From contig JAJFZO010000230.1 in NCBI GenBank assembly GCA_021397835.1, positions 1,730,001-1,794,000 on the forward strand: a stretch of DNA of 64,000 nt, read 5' to 3'. Positions 1 through 11,025 of this stretch are shown piece by piece; position 1 is the stretch's first letter; every line of letters starts with the position of its first letter. The notes beneath the pieces are model-generated. The model had not been told where the DNA came from and did not search any database. It saw only the letters and a list, made by a program, of their open reading frames with translations. A program made the translations under genes and the position numbers. Source of the stretch: Moringa oleifera (lineage: Eukaryota; Streptophyta; Magnoliopsida; Brassicales; Moringaceae).

Positions 1-135
1 CAACAAAACGGATCTATTTGTATTTAAACTATGATCATGAGCAAGTGCATAAATATACTCCCAAAAAATGAGTGGGTATAGCAAGTCATGTTGCTGAGAT
101 CTATCTAGCTCTAAATATACTTAAAATTCCTCCAT
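1..135 (-). pseudogene. matK: matK 5' fragment (plastid-derived)
   Basis: The reverse complement starts with an ATG at 135-133 and reads the conserved MatK N-terminus (glutamate-rich start, then residues around a DRSRQHD-like stretch and a [13 protein letters not shown] stretch). MatK is the plastid intron maturase encoded inside the trnK intron. Only about 45 codons lie in the window and the rest is beyond the left edge. As part of a nuclear plastid insert it is treated as non-functional. Confidence 0.85.
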
Positions 136-846
136 TTCAATTGAAATTCGATTTGAACGGGTGTTTATTGGGTTATCAAATGATACACAGTGCGATAGAG
201 TCGAAACAAGATATTATAGTAAGAAAGGAATAGATACCCCAAAAATAGGTAAACTCATCAACGGATTCTCTACCCTCTTTTTTCCATCTAATTGATTTAT
301 GTTGCTTATAGGGAAGATGATTAGAAATCCTTTATTTTTTCAACCCAATTGCTCTTTTGATTTTGGAAATATATATTTATTCCTTATCAATATACTGCTT
401 CTTCTACACATTCATCTCCAACCCATAATAGGGAAAAACTATAGTTAGGACTCATTAAAAAAAATTGATAATCCACTCATAAGAAAAGTTCTTCCCACAT
501 TAGGCACTAATACATTTTTAACATTTAATTAGATCGGGTAATCAGTCAAATTATGAACAGAAGCTCGTTGCTTTTTGTTTCCCTCTAATTGGGGTCATAT
601 AGTTTTATCCATTTATTCATTCGACCCAACATTGAATTCAATTCATTTTGTTCCGAATCGAGAATTCAAACACGGGTTTGTACTGATTCGAAAAAAAAAC
701 AAATATGTTATTCAAATTCTCCATTGATACGACATGTTGTTTCTTCCATTCATTCCTTTGAGGATCAGTCATGGTCTTACAAACTCTACCGCTGGTATGG
801 ACGAATCCTTTTCTTCATACAAATGTGTAAAAAATGCTAGTCACAC

Positions 847-883
847 TTAAAAGCCGAGTACTCTACCATTGAGTTAGCAATCG
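847..883 (-). pseudogene. trnK-UUU: trnK-UUU 5' exon remnant
   Basis: The reverse complement carries the first 37 nt of plastid tRNA-Lys(UUU), including the D-arm and the anticodon stem up to the intron. The first bases of the acceptor stem differ from the usual GGG. The 3' exon would lie beyond matK, outside the window. The position between matK and rps16 matches plastid order. Confidence 0.85.
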
Positions 884-1736
884 AAAAAAATAATTAGAAT
901 GTGTAGATACATTCGGAATACAAAAAAAAAAAAGAGATTCAATTTCACGACGTAATCAAAACTAAAACATTAAACTAGCAAGAAATCTAAAAAATTTAAA
1001 CTAAAATTTTTTTAATTTATTATGAACATAAAAATAAATGAACGGAGTAAATATTAAATAAAAATACAAGAAATTCTCAGATAAACACATAGATAAAGTA
1101 ATAAAAATTTATAGACTACCTCTTTTTCTTATGTTACGTATACATTTTTTTTCACTATTGATAAACAAAAAGACTTCTTATATCACAACAAAAAAATTTC
1201 TTGTATCACAGAAAAATAAAAGAACCTATGATTTGAATGACATAAAGTTAAAAACCAAACCTATGGATCGGGGATAAATAGATCTATTTCTCTATGATCG
1301 CATTATATTTGTCCGATACACTCTGGTCAATATGATTATGAATATTGAATATGAAGAAAAAAATATTAAAAAAAATATAAGAAATATATAATATATAATA
1401 AAAAAACGCAAGCTTAATCCCTTGTTTTCTTAGTTGTTAATAGATTTATAATGAAAGAAAATCACCCCAGTAAGCGTAATGTAAAAAAAAATGATATTTT
1501 TTTAACCGATTTCTTCATTTATTTTTTCTATGTATTTTATACCAATAAAATTATATCAATAAAATCAATTTTCGTAAAATAAAATTTTCTCATTATAGAA
1601 CACGATATTCTCTAGTAGGAATACTAAATTAGGAAAAATAAATAGGTATGAATAGAGGAAAATAGGGGGAAATAATAGAGAATTTTTTTTACAAAGTTAT
1701 ATATGAGTCAATCACACCCTCTTTTTTTGTATTTCA

Positions 1737-1962
1737 TTAATTTAATTTCGTTTGATTAACATTAAGTTCTGTAAAAACCCTTGCCTTCTTTGAAATATCA
1801 TGAATAGTTCCTGTAGGTTGAGCGCCTTTTCTAAGGAAATATAAAATAGTAGGAACATTTAAATAGGTTTGATTATTCATTGGATCATAAAAACCCACTT
1901 TCTAAAGATCCCTTCCTGCTCTTCGGGATCGAACATCAATCGCAATGATTCGATAAACTGCT
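1737..1962 (-). pseudogene. rps16: rps16 exon 2 remnant (plastid-derived)
   Basis: The reverse complement reads the second exon of plastid ribosomal protein S16: the YRI(I/V)AIDVR region, the KVGFYDP motif, the YLNVP..LYFL stretch, then GTI/VHDI and the C-terminal QTK tail, with a stop at 1739-1737. Several substitutions differ from the usual family sequence. Exon 1 (about 40 bp) should lie near 2850 but is absent, so no complete S16 can be made. Confidence 0.85.
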
Positions 1963-2850
1963 CATTAGGATAGATGTAGGTGAATACTACCCCCTTAGAA
2001 ATGTATAAGAGGGTTTCTCCTCATAGAGCTCGAGAAAAAATGATTATGATTAGAAATGAGTTTCTGTCAATGTATAAAATTAGAATGTCAAATAAATTCA
2101 TAAAAGACCAAATCAATTAGGCATTTAAGTCCCAAATCCTTTTTTCTTGTTTTCTTTTTGGAAAAAAAAAAAAGAAAAAAAGCATTCATACTCTCATAAC
2201 TCAAGTTGGATAAGCCTGAAATAGGTCAACAGAACCCTTAGGCATTTCATTTATTGAGTACTCTCTAACCCCTTTTTTGTTTGTCTCCTTTAGAATCGAT
2301 TTTGATTCTTCATTGTGATCTAGTTGTTGAGACAATTGAAAACAAAACGGTATTCCTTTGTTCCAGGATCCTTTATCCTTGCTTTGAATCATTAGGTTTA
2401 GACGTTACTTCGACAATTTTTAATCATTTTAAAAATGGCAGCAATAAGCCCTTTTTTTGTTTATAATTTCTTTCTATCAAAAAATCATATGAACGCTTGA
2501 TTCACGCATCATACACTTTAGATCGAAAGAGTTTTCACAATTTTAACAAATTTTCCTTGTGGATTTGAAAATTTGCTTGAAATGGATCCCTTCAATTTTT
2601 ACATCGAAAAAAATATACTTACGAAATTGTTCTAACTTATTAATTGGCACTAACCCTAGATCCTTACCCCTTGAGAAAGGAATAAATACTTTCTCCTCGA
2701 GCTCCATCCTATACTATTTTTTACATTGGAACCCAAGAAAAATCTAGGTTCTAGTAAAAGAGAACATAGAATCTCGAGCCAATAGCACTTTTATTCCTGT
2801 ATAAAGTAAAGTGATGGATGTAAAAATCCATAGCAGATCATGTCCTTCAA
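1963..2850 (-). other. rps16 group II intron remnant
   Basis: On the minus strand this begins at 2850 with recognisable rps16 intron 5' sequence (GAAGGACATGATCTGC, then the TTTACATCC region) and runs to exon 2. The exon 1/intron junction is lost: directly right of 2850 the sequence is already rps16-trnQ spacer. A functional group II 5' splice site is therefore missing. Confidence 0.65.
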
Positions 2851-3108
2851 TTCCTCTAGTTTGGAAGTAGTATGTAATTGATTCAATTATGCAATCATGA
2901 ATAGTCATTGTTTGATCGATACATAGTAATCTATACTTTTTCCCTCTATTTGTATATGAAATATGAACGGGATTGAGAATTTATGAAGAAAAAGGCTCAG
3001 TAAGAATTCAAATAAATTTCATATTTTATTGTATAAATACAATGCCTATTTCATTGTATGAATGAAAAATACATATTTATATCAATAAATAGATTTAACT
3101 GTTTATTT

Positions 3109-3111
<3 letters not shown>

Positions 3112-3141
<30 letters not shown>
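3112..3141. repeat. (AT)n microsatellite
   Basis: An uninterrupted run of about 14 AT dinucleotides in the rps16-trnQ spacer of the plastid-derived segment. Confidence 0.95.
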
Positions 3142-3143
<2 letters not shown>

Positions 3144-3339
3144 AATTCCAACTCTTGTAACCTATATTTTCACCTTAACCGAACCACAAGTAAATGTTGT
3201 TTAAACTTGATTCAAGTGGTGAAAAAGAAATCTTTCTTCCCTCTGAATCCTGAAAAATTAGAAACAAGAATCACATTCTCTCCAATATTTTACTCTAAAA
3301 CAAAAGGTTGTTCAAGAAGAATAATATTTATTCTATGCT

Positions 3340-3411
3340 CTGGGATGGAAGGATTCAAACCTCCGAATAGCGGAACCAAAACCCGTTGCCTTACTGCTTG
3401 GCTACACCCCA
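3340..3411 (-). tRNA. trnQ-UUG: trnQ-UUG, degenerate plastid copy
   Basis: The 72-nt reverse complement aligns end to end with plastid tRNA-Gln(UUG): the anticodon region GTTTTGG and the GGAGGTT..AATCC T-arm are clear. About six positions differ from the usual plastid sequence (comparison from memory), and all are C-to-T or G-to-A changes that break or weaken stem pairs. It lies between rps16 and psbK as in plastids. It is probably a dead nuclear copy. Confidence 0.85.
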
Positions 3412-3756
3412 TTTAGATTTCTATTCAACACTAATAAAAACTAATATTGTTAGTGGTTGTTCATCAATTCTAGCCCGAATATCTATGAAATAGATTAGAT
3501 TGGTGTTAGAATATTGACACGTGTAGATATAAAATGAAATCGAATTTATTGATCATTACGTATAATTCAATTAAGATATTGTATGAAAGTATAATTTATT
3601 CTATTCTCTTGTGAGAATGGAAGGATTTTTGATTGGGTGAGATCAAAGAAGTATTTTCACTCTACCTTACTTTCCTTTCTTCATTTGGACCTTATATCAA
3701 CAATATATTAATAACTCAATCAAAATCAAATTATCTACAAGAACAAAATATTTGTT

Positions 3757-3947
3757 ATGCTTAATATATTTAAATTGATTTGTATATGTTTTAATTCAGC
3801 CCTTTTTTTAAGTAGTTTTTTATTCGCCAAATTTCCCGAGGCTTATGCTTTTTTGAATCCAATCGTAGACGTTATGCCAGTAATACCTGTTCTTTTTTTT
3901 TTTTTCTCTTATCCTTTGTTGGGCAAGCTGCTATAAGTTTTCGATGA
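3757..3947 (+). pseudogene. psbK: psbK, frameshifted plastid copy
   Basis: PsbK is a small photosystem II membrane subunit. The ATG at 3757 opens the PsbK precursor: N-terminal leader, [20 protein letters not shown], then the start of the membrane helix. A run of 13 T at 3893-3905 shifts the frame, so the conserved helix and SFR tail continue in another frame to the old stop at 3945-3947. The shifted frame stops at 3934. The family length of about 61 codons is kept only if the shift is ignored. Confidence 0.88.
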
Positions 3948-4189
3948 GATCCTTAATACTGTCCTAGAAAAAATCATGATTCATTCGAGAAAAAAAAATT
4001 TAACAATTGAGAAGATCAAATAAGTCTTACAGTATGAACAAACCCCCAATTCAAACATTGAAATTTTTTGAGTAGACATGATAAATCTGGATCATCCCAT
4101 TTCCTCATTTTGAACCCCTTTTTTCACTCAAAGAACCTATTAGAGTCCACCACAACACAATACCTAATTGTTGGTATGAACTTATTATA

Positions 4190-6735
4190 CTCCTATTTGC
4201 AGTTCATAATTTTCTTGTTTTTTGGTCTTTCAACTAATTTATGAGGTTTGCTTTGGATGAAGAGAGTCCATTTCTTCTAGTATTTTTTGATGCCATAACT
4301 TTTCCTGTCGACCAGCCACAGCTTCTCTAAAGCTCCTTAGTTTCAAGCCTTCCATAGACTCTGTAGTGTTGAAAGTATAAGTTAACAATTATTGTTCAAT
4401 TAAGCTGGAATTAGACTCCTCTTGTTAGAATCTTTTAGAAGGTTCAATGCTCTTTCCTGTCCTGTCCTTGCCTAATTAATAATGTCTGGTTTGCATATCA
4501 TCATTTGCAAAGGTTTTCTCTTTTACTTTGATTCCAGACTGGTCTGGTTATTGAAATCATCTGCTGGGGTATCTTGGGATCTTGTGAGATGTTTTATGGC
4601 TTTATTGGTCATCATAGCATCCACCACTACTCTAAATACTTCCTCAAAATTGGATACATTTTTAGCAGTTTTTGCTTCACAAAGAGCTCCACCTTGTTGA
4701 CTAAGATGCACAGATGCTTCATTAAAAGTAACATCTCTACTTATAATTGTCTTACAGCTTAATCCATACTTAATGCAGATTTTATATTCTTTTACAGCCT
4801 CTGGATAAGCAAGGAGAATACCCTTAATAGCTCTTGGGTCAAGCTTACCTTCTCTTTGATGTGCACAGGCTACACAACCAAAGATCTTCAACTATTTCAG
4901 ACTTAGAGGCTTTCCTTTCCACATTTCTTCTAGTGTTTTGAAGCCCATGGTCCTTGAAGGGCATCTATTTACCAAATAAGTTACTGTTGAGATAACCTCT
5001 CTTTTGTAAAATTCCAGTGCATTATGAGTTCCCTATACCTTGTGCTCTTTCTCAGTTTGATTCCAATCATAGTCCTCAATTCTTTTAATTTCTCAAAGCA
5101 ATCATCTTTGTGTTTCAAAAAATAGATCCACACGTTCCTTGACTAGTTGTCTACTATAAAGAAAAAATAAGAGCAACCTCACATGAATAAAAACCCTTTT
5201 AGTTCCCCATAAATTAACTCAAACATAGACCATAATTCCTTCAGACCTATGCTTACTTCTAATAGCAATCTTCAATCTATGCTACTTTCCCAAGGTGCAA
5301 TGTTCACAAAATCTGAACAATGAGATCTTCTCTTTTTCTAATCACTCTTGGCTATTTAACACTTGCAATCCTTGTTCATGCATATGATCGAATCTTTTAT
5401 GCCAGAGCTAGCACACACTCTACTCATTTTTAGCTGCCATTGTAGCAGCTCCTTGGACAACTTTGCCTTGGAAAACATGTAAACCATTTTCTTTAAAACC
5501 TTTTGAAACCACTAGAAATACTTTTAAGACCTTATGAATTCCTCTTTTAGCCTTGAAACTATACCCTTGTGCATCCAAAGTTCCGACTGAATTAGATTTC
5601 TTCTAAGTTGAGGTACATGACTCACCTCTTGGAGAATTTTGATAGTGCCATCCTCTAACATGAAGGCAACAAATATGATGCTTTTAATGTTACAGTTGGT
5701 CATCCCCCCTGATTACTTTACCTGAATTTTCTAAGTGTAGTCTGGAAAACAATCCTTCTTTTGACACATGTGAAATGTGCATGCAGAATCCATCATCCAT
5801 TCTTTAGAATTTCTTGTTTCAAAAATAGTCAAGAGTTGTCCTTCATCTGAGCTGCCACCTACAATAACATTAACTTTCATTTCCTGTTGTTCTTGTTTCT
5901 TTTTCTTTAGCTCTTTGTAGAATCTTCTGATATGCCCTATCTTACCATAAAAGTAACATTTTCTACCAGCACCTTCAGACTTAGATCTAACAAAACTTTT
6001 TAATTTACCTTTTACTACATCCTTACTTCTGAATTATCTTCTCTTTTTTGGCCTTCTTTCAACAGTGAGTCTTTCTCTAGATTTATCATCTTTGGCCTTT
6101 ATTTTATCCTTAAGTTCTTTGCATTTTAAAGGCACTTTGTACCTTATCCAAAGACAGCTTATCCCTGCCATATATCATTATATCAGCTAAACTTTTTGTA
6201 ATTTTTTGGAAAAAAACTTAGCAGTAGCGACCTTGATCTTCATCTTCGATCTCAATATCCATGTTTTTCAAATCCAAAAAAATCTTAGCAAGGTCATTTA
6301 TATTCTTTTCTATTGATTCGCTAGGAAGCAGCTTGAAGTTGTATAGCTGAATCTTGAAGTACAGTCTTTTAACAAGAGACTTCTTCTTTTAAAGTTATTC
6401 CAGCTCTAACCAAATCTCAGCAACAGTTTTCTCCTCTATTATCTTGCTTAACACTTTATCTCTAACCTTTTCTGGCAATTCATTCTTCCTTTCTTTTAGC
6501 ATGGCAAGAGGAAGGTGCTTCTCTTAGGCTAATGCTTCCACCAGTCTTAGTTGTACTAGAAGGGCTCGTATCTTCATCCTTCAGATATCAAAAGTCATTT
6601 TTGCCTGTGAATTCTTCAATATCGATGTTCTGTGGATGCCATATCACAGCTTCAATCTTGGTTTGATGAAGAAGTTTCTTTAGGTTTAGTGGTGTTTCTA
6701 CTTGGTTTTCTTGGATTGAAAGAGCTTAAATACCA
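4190..6735 (-). mobile_element. Ty1/copia element A, truncated (gag to RT start)
   Basis: Read on the minus strand, the order is: primer-binding-site-like sequence at 6735, gag start (about 6700-6100; ALLVQLRLVEAL-like segment), a zinc-knuckle region near 5930, protease, integrase (5700-4900), linker, and the first residues of the reverse transcriptase near 4200. The frames are broken throughout; the longest open piece is 4891-4523 in the integrase-RT linker. Everything 3' of the RT start is missing because the element abuts the plastid insert. Its sequence parallels element B (4200-4900 resembles 8690-9440), so both belong to one family. Confidence 0.8.
6722..6735 (-). promoter_or_regulatory. 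Primer binding site of copia element A
   Basis: The reverse complement reads TGGTATTTAAGCTC, a slightly mutated form of the TGGTATCAGAGC sequence complementary to initiator tRNA-Met that primes most plant copia elements. It sits just 5' of the gag start of element A and marks the end of the LTR on its right. Confidence 0.6.
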
Positions 6736-6737
6736 CT

Positions 6738-7290
6738 TATTAGAATTCAAGCAGCATCAAACCAAATCTTGCATACTTCATGATCAGTTATCTTACCTAG
6801 AAAATCACTAAAATAAGCAGTAGAATCAATCAACCTATAATATTCACAAAGAAATATATAAATATAGTATTTTTACAAAAAAAAAGAACATTAATGCACC
6901 AAGTAACTGGTAAACAAAATTCTCCAAATAAGAAATGACACCTTTAAATCTCATATAGATTAACTCGTCTCTAAGCGGAATAGCATTCTCTATTATTTTT
7001 AGTTTGATCAAAAACAAATATTTCTACTCAGTTATGTGTAACCAACTCTTACATCAATTTTTCAAGATGTTTTGAGTTGATAAGGTCTCCCTAAAGTATA
7101 GTTGGTAGATTCATTAATCCAAATGAAGCCTATTGATTAGTTTTGCAGTTTACTAAGTCCACTAGGCTAACTACATTTATTCAAAGCAACAGTCTCTTCC
7201 CTTTTTTTATAACTTTGTCTGATCACTTTAGCAACATTTTCCACGTTGTTTTAGCAAAAATGGTGAGATGCAGACTTTACTGCATCATAA
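6738..7290 (-). repeat. LTR-like spacer shared by copia elements A and B
   Basis: This stretch lies between the RNase H 3' end of element B (about 7300) and the primer binding site of element A (6735). It is therefore in the position of one LTR serving as 3' LTR of B and 5' LTR of A. The end nearest the PBS resembles the ...CTAACA end of copia LTRs in mutated form. No second copy is found in the window, so the exact left and right ends are inferred from position only. Confidence 0.5.
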
Positions 7291-10200
7291 AATCAAATCA
7301 TCATCCGACACTTATCTTTTGCAATAACTTGCATCATTGCAGCTTGCCAAAAGGATCAGCCTTTATGGCTATATCTGAAGGATTATCTTTAGTTCCAATC
7401 TTTTCCAGTTTAAAGCAGCCATCTTCTACCTTCTCCCCTATGAAAGAATACTTAACATCAGAGTGTTTAGTACACTCATGGTGAACTGGATTCTTATATA
7501 AGTGTGTTGATGACTAATTGCCTAGAAACAAGATCATATTTGAGCTATAAAATCTCAATTCCATAAGTAATCCAACCAACCAAATTCCTACTTTGAAACT
7601 CTCAAGCATTGCTACATATTCTGCTTCTCTGCTAGACAAGGCTATAATTGGTTGAAGTGGAGCCTTTCAACTCATACAAAAACCTTCATACATGAACACG
7701 TGTGCAGATAATAATCATTTTTTGTTTTTGTCACTAACAAAATCAGAATCTACATAGCCTACCAACTTTTGTTGCAAAAGATCTCATTTCTTATAGTTCA
7801 GTCCATGATTCTTGGTCCCATTTAGGTATCTTAGAAGCCACTTAATGGCTAGCCAATCTTTTGACCCCTAGATTAACCAGATATCTGCTAAGTGAGCTGA
7901 TTACATAGCAAAGATGAGGCCTCCTGCAGATCATGGCATATATCACTGAGCCCATCGCACTAGAGTATGGAATGTTAATCATTTCTTGTCTTTTGTCTTT
8001 AGTTTTGGGGCAAACACTTATGGAAAATTTAAATTTCCTTAGGGAACATTCATTAGTTTAGATTGATCTCTTCAAAATTTTCTAGCAACGTTATGCAAGT
8101 AATTTTGTTGTGGCAATTTCATGTAACATCTACCAGTTCCTTTGTATTTGAATACCAAGTATTTTCTTAACAGATCCCAAATCTTTCACATCAAACTCCC
8201 TTCTAAGCATACTTTTAACCATGTTGATTCTTCAAATGCTACTGTTGGTGATAAGCATGTCATCAACGTAAAGAAGTAGCACAATAACTTCACTATTGCC
8301 AACATCCTTAAAGTATAAACAATCATCATAGCTACTTCTTTTGGAACCTTCTTGGATTACGAAGGATTCAAACTTTTTGTACCATTTCCTGGGTGATTAT
8401 TTCAAGCCATACAAGGATTTCTTCAGCAAGCAAGCCTGATCTTTTCTCTTTTTTTCTTCAAAGCCTTCTCGTTGCTTAATATAGATGGTTTCCTTTAATT
8501 CTTCATGGACGAAAGCTATCTTCATATTTAATTGTTCAAGCTCCTAGTTGTTCATTGTGACATTGGCAAGAATAGTACCTACGGTCTTATACTTTACCAT
8601 AAGTGAAAAGATTTATGAATAATCCACTCCAACCACTTGGGTAAAGCCTTTGGTAATAAGCTTGCCTTGAATCTTTATACATCCATTTGCAGTCCACTAT
8701 TTTCTTATTTTTCTGTCTTTCAACTAACTTTAAGGTTTGATTTTATGAAGAGAGTTCATTTCTTCCAATGTTGCTTGAACTGCCAGTTGTTTAGTCATAG
8801 CTTTCTCTGAAGCTCCTTGGTTCTAAGCCTTCCATATGCTCTACAGTGTTCAAAGCTTAAGCCAACAATTCTCTTTTAACTAAGTTAGAGACTAGACTCC
8901 GCTTGTTGGAATCTCATAGGGGGTTTAATGCTTTTTCTTGTCGTGTCTCTACATAACTGATAATGTCTAATATACATATCATCATTTGCAAAGATTTCCA
9001 CTTTTGCTTCAATTCAAGGCTGATCTTGTTACTAGGATGAGGCTACTGGGGTATCTTGGGATCTTAGTAGATGTCCTGTGGCTTCATTGGCAATCATAGG
9101 CACCACCGTTACTCTCGATACTTTCTTAAAATTAGATATACTTTTAGTAGCTTTGCTTCACCAAGAGCTTCATCTTGTTAACTAAAAGGCATAGATGCTT
9201 TATTAAAAGAAACGCATCTGTTTATAATTGTCTTATAGCTTGATCCATGCTTGATGCAAATTTTATATCCTTTTACACCGTCTGGATAAGCAAGAAAAAA
9301 GCCCTTAACAGCACTTGGATCAAGCTTACTTTATGTTTGATGTGCATAGGCTGTACAACCAAGGACCCTTAAAGGCTTCATGCTTGGAGAACTTTGTTTC
9401 CACATTTCTTCAGGTGTCTTGAAGCCTGTGGCCCTTGAAGGGCATCTTTTTACCAAATAGGCTACTATAGCTTCTCCTTAAAATCCTTTACTTAGGCCAG
9501 CTGTAAAAAGCATGTAACTCATCCTATCCATTAAGGCTCTATTCATCCTCTCAGCCATTCCCTTTTTTGTGTATTAGCCCTTACTGTACTGTATTTCGCA
9601 ATTCCTTATTCTTTGCAGTACTGATCAAATGCTTTGCTGCTAAAATCTAGTCCATTATTAGTTTTTCGTACCTTGAGCTTTTTCTCAGTCTAATTCTCCA
9701 CTGCGATCTTCCATTTTATGAATTTCTCAAAGGCGTCATCTTTGTGTTCAACAACTATATGCAAATCTTCCTTGAATAGTCATTCACTAGAGATAGAAAA
9801 TAAAAGCAACCTCTATGAGTAGGAATTCTTTTAGGTCCTCATAAATTAGCTTGGACATAATCCATCATTCCTTCTGGCATGTGCTCACTTCCAACAGCAA
9901 ACTTCAACCTATGCTACTTTCTTAAGATGTATTGTTCGCAAAATCCTAATTTTGAGATCTTTTCTCTCCCTAGTAGCCCTTGGCTACTTAATACTTAAAA
10001 ATACTTTTTCACTTATATGATCGAATCTTTTATGCTAAAGCTGAGACACACTCTGCTCATTTTCCACTACTACTATAGCAGCTCCGTGGAAAATTTTACC
10101 TTGTAAAACATATAAACCATTTTCTTTAACACTTTTAAAGCCACTATAGATCCTTTTAAGACCTTAAGAATCCCTCTTTCAACCTTGAACCTATACCCTT

Positions 10201-11025
10201 TTACATCCAAAGTTTTAAGAGAAATTAGATTTGTTCTAAGTTGAGGTACATGTCTTACCTCTTGGAGAATTTTAGTAGTGCCATCCTGCAACTTGAAAGC
10301 AACATATGCAATGCCTTTAATGTTGCATGATTGTTCATTCCCTATGATTACTCTATTTGAATTTGTCTTGAATGTAGTCCAGAAAACAATCCTTCCTTGG
10401 ACACATGTGAAATGTGCTTGCAGAATCCATAATTTATTCTTCAAAATTTCATGTTTCAAAAATAACTAAAAGCTATCCTTTGTCTAGGCTGCCCACCTAT
10501 AACAACATTAGCTTCCTTTCTCTATTGTTCTTGTTGTTTTTCCTTTAACTCTTTACCGAATCTCTGATATACCCCATCTTACCATAACAATAGCACTTTT
10601 TACCAGCACCCTAGACTTGTATGTGGTAAGAGTTTTTGATTTATCTTTTACAACATCCTTACTTATGAATTGTTTTCTCTTTCCTGGCCTTCCTCTTATT
10701 GTGAGTCCTTCTCTAGATTTATCATTTTTGGCCTCCATTTTATCCTTAAGTTCTTTGGATTTAAGGATGTTTTGTACGTCATCCAAAGACAATGTGTCCT
10801 TGCCATAGATCATTATATTAGCTAGACTTTTATAGTTTTCTAGTAAAAAAGTCGGCAATAGTAGGACTTTATCTTCATCTTTGATCGATTCTATGTTTTC
10901 AAAATCTAAAATAATCTTGGCAAAGTCATTGCATTCTCTTCCATTGATCTGTACAAAAGCATCTTGAAGTAGCATAGCTGAATCTTGTGGTACACCTATT
11001 AGCAAAAAACTTTGTCATATAAAGT
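7290..11025 (-). mobile_element. Ty1/copia element B, degenerate (gag to RNase H)
   Basis: Minus-strand order: gag (11005-10553, with a zinc-knuckle-like CYCY stretch near 10580), protease/pre-integrase (10459-10073, with VRHVPQLRTNLISL and the GYRFKVERGILKVLKG stretch), integrase (about 10000-9400), linker, reverse transcriptase (8700-7900, with mutated LLYVDDMLI-like motif near 8270), and RNase H (7650-7300, with SREAEYVAM, KNPVHHECTKH and DNPSDI motifs). Stops and frameshifts break every domain. The 5' end of gag is lost at about 11025, where unrelated AT-rich sequence begins, so no 5' LTR is present. Confidence 0.85.

Larger units (their letters stand above)
1..4190. other. Nuclear plastid DNA insertion (NUPT), matK to psbK-psbI spacer
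   Basis: The segment follows the order of the land-plant plastid large single-copy region: start of matK, trnK 5' exon, rps16 exon 2 and intron, trnQ-UUG, psbK, then the start of the psbK-psbI spacer. Every gene is decayed: matK is cut by the window edge, rps16 lacks exon 1, psbK is frameshifted and trnQ carries transitions. psbI, which should follow, is absent; the sequence instead passes into a minus-strand copia reverse transcriptase at about 4190. That junction and the decay argue for an old nuclear insertion rather than a plastid contig. The left end lies outside the window. The right end is placed to within about 40 bp by comparing the copia sequence here with its relative near 8690. 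Confidence 0.9.

Noticed and set aside
3141..3416. 91-codon plus-strand frame over trnQ
   Set aside because: It is plastid spacer plus the tRNA read on the wrong strand.
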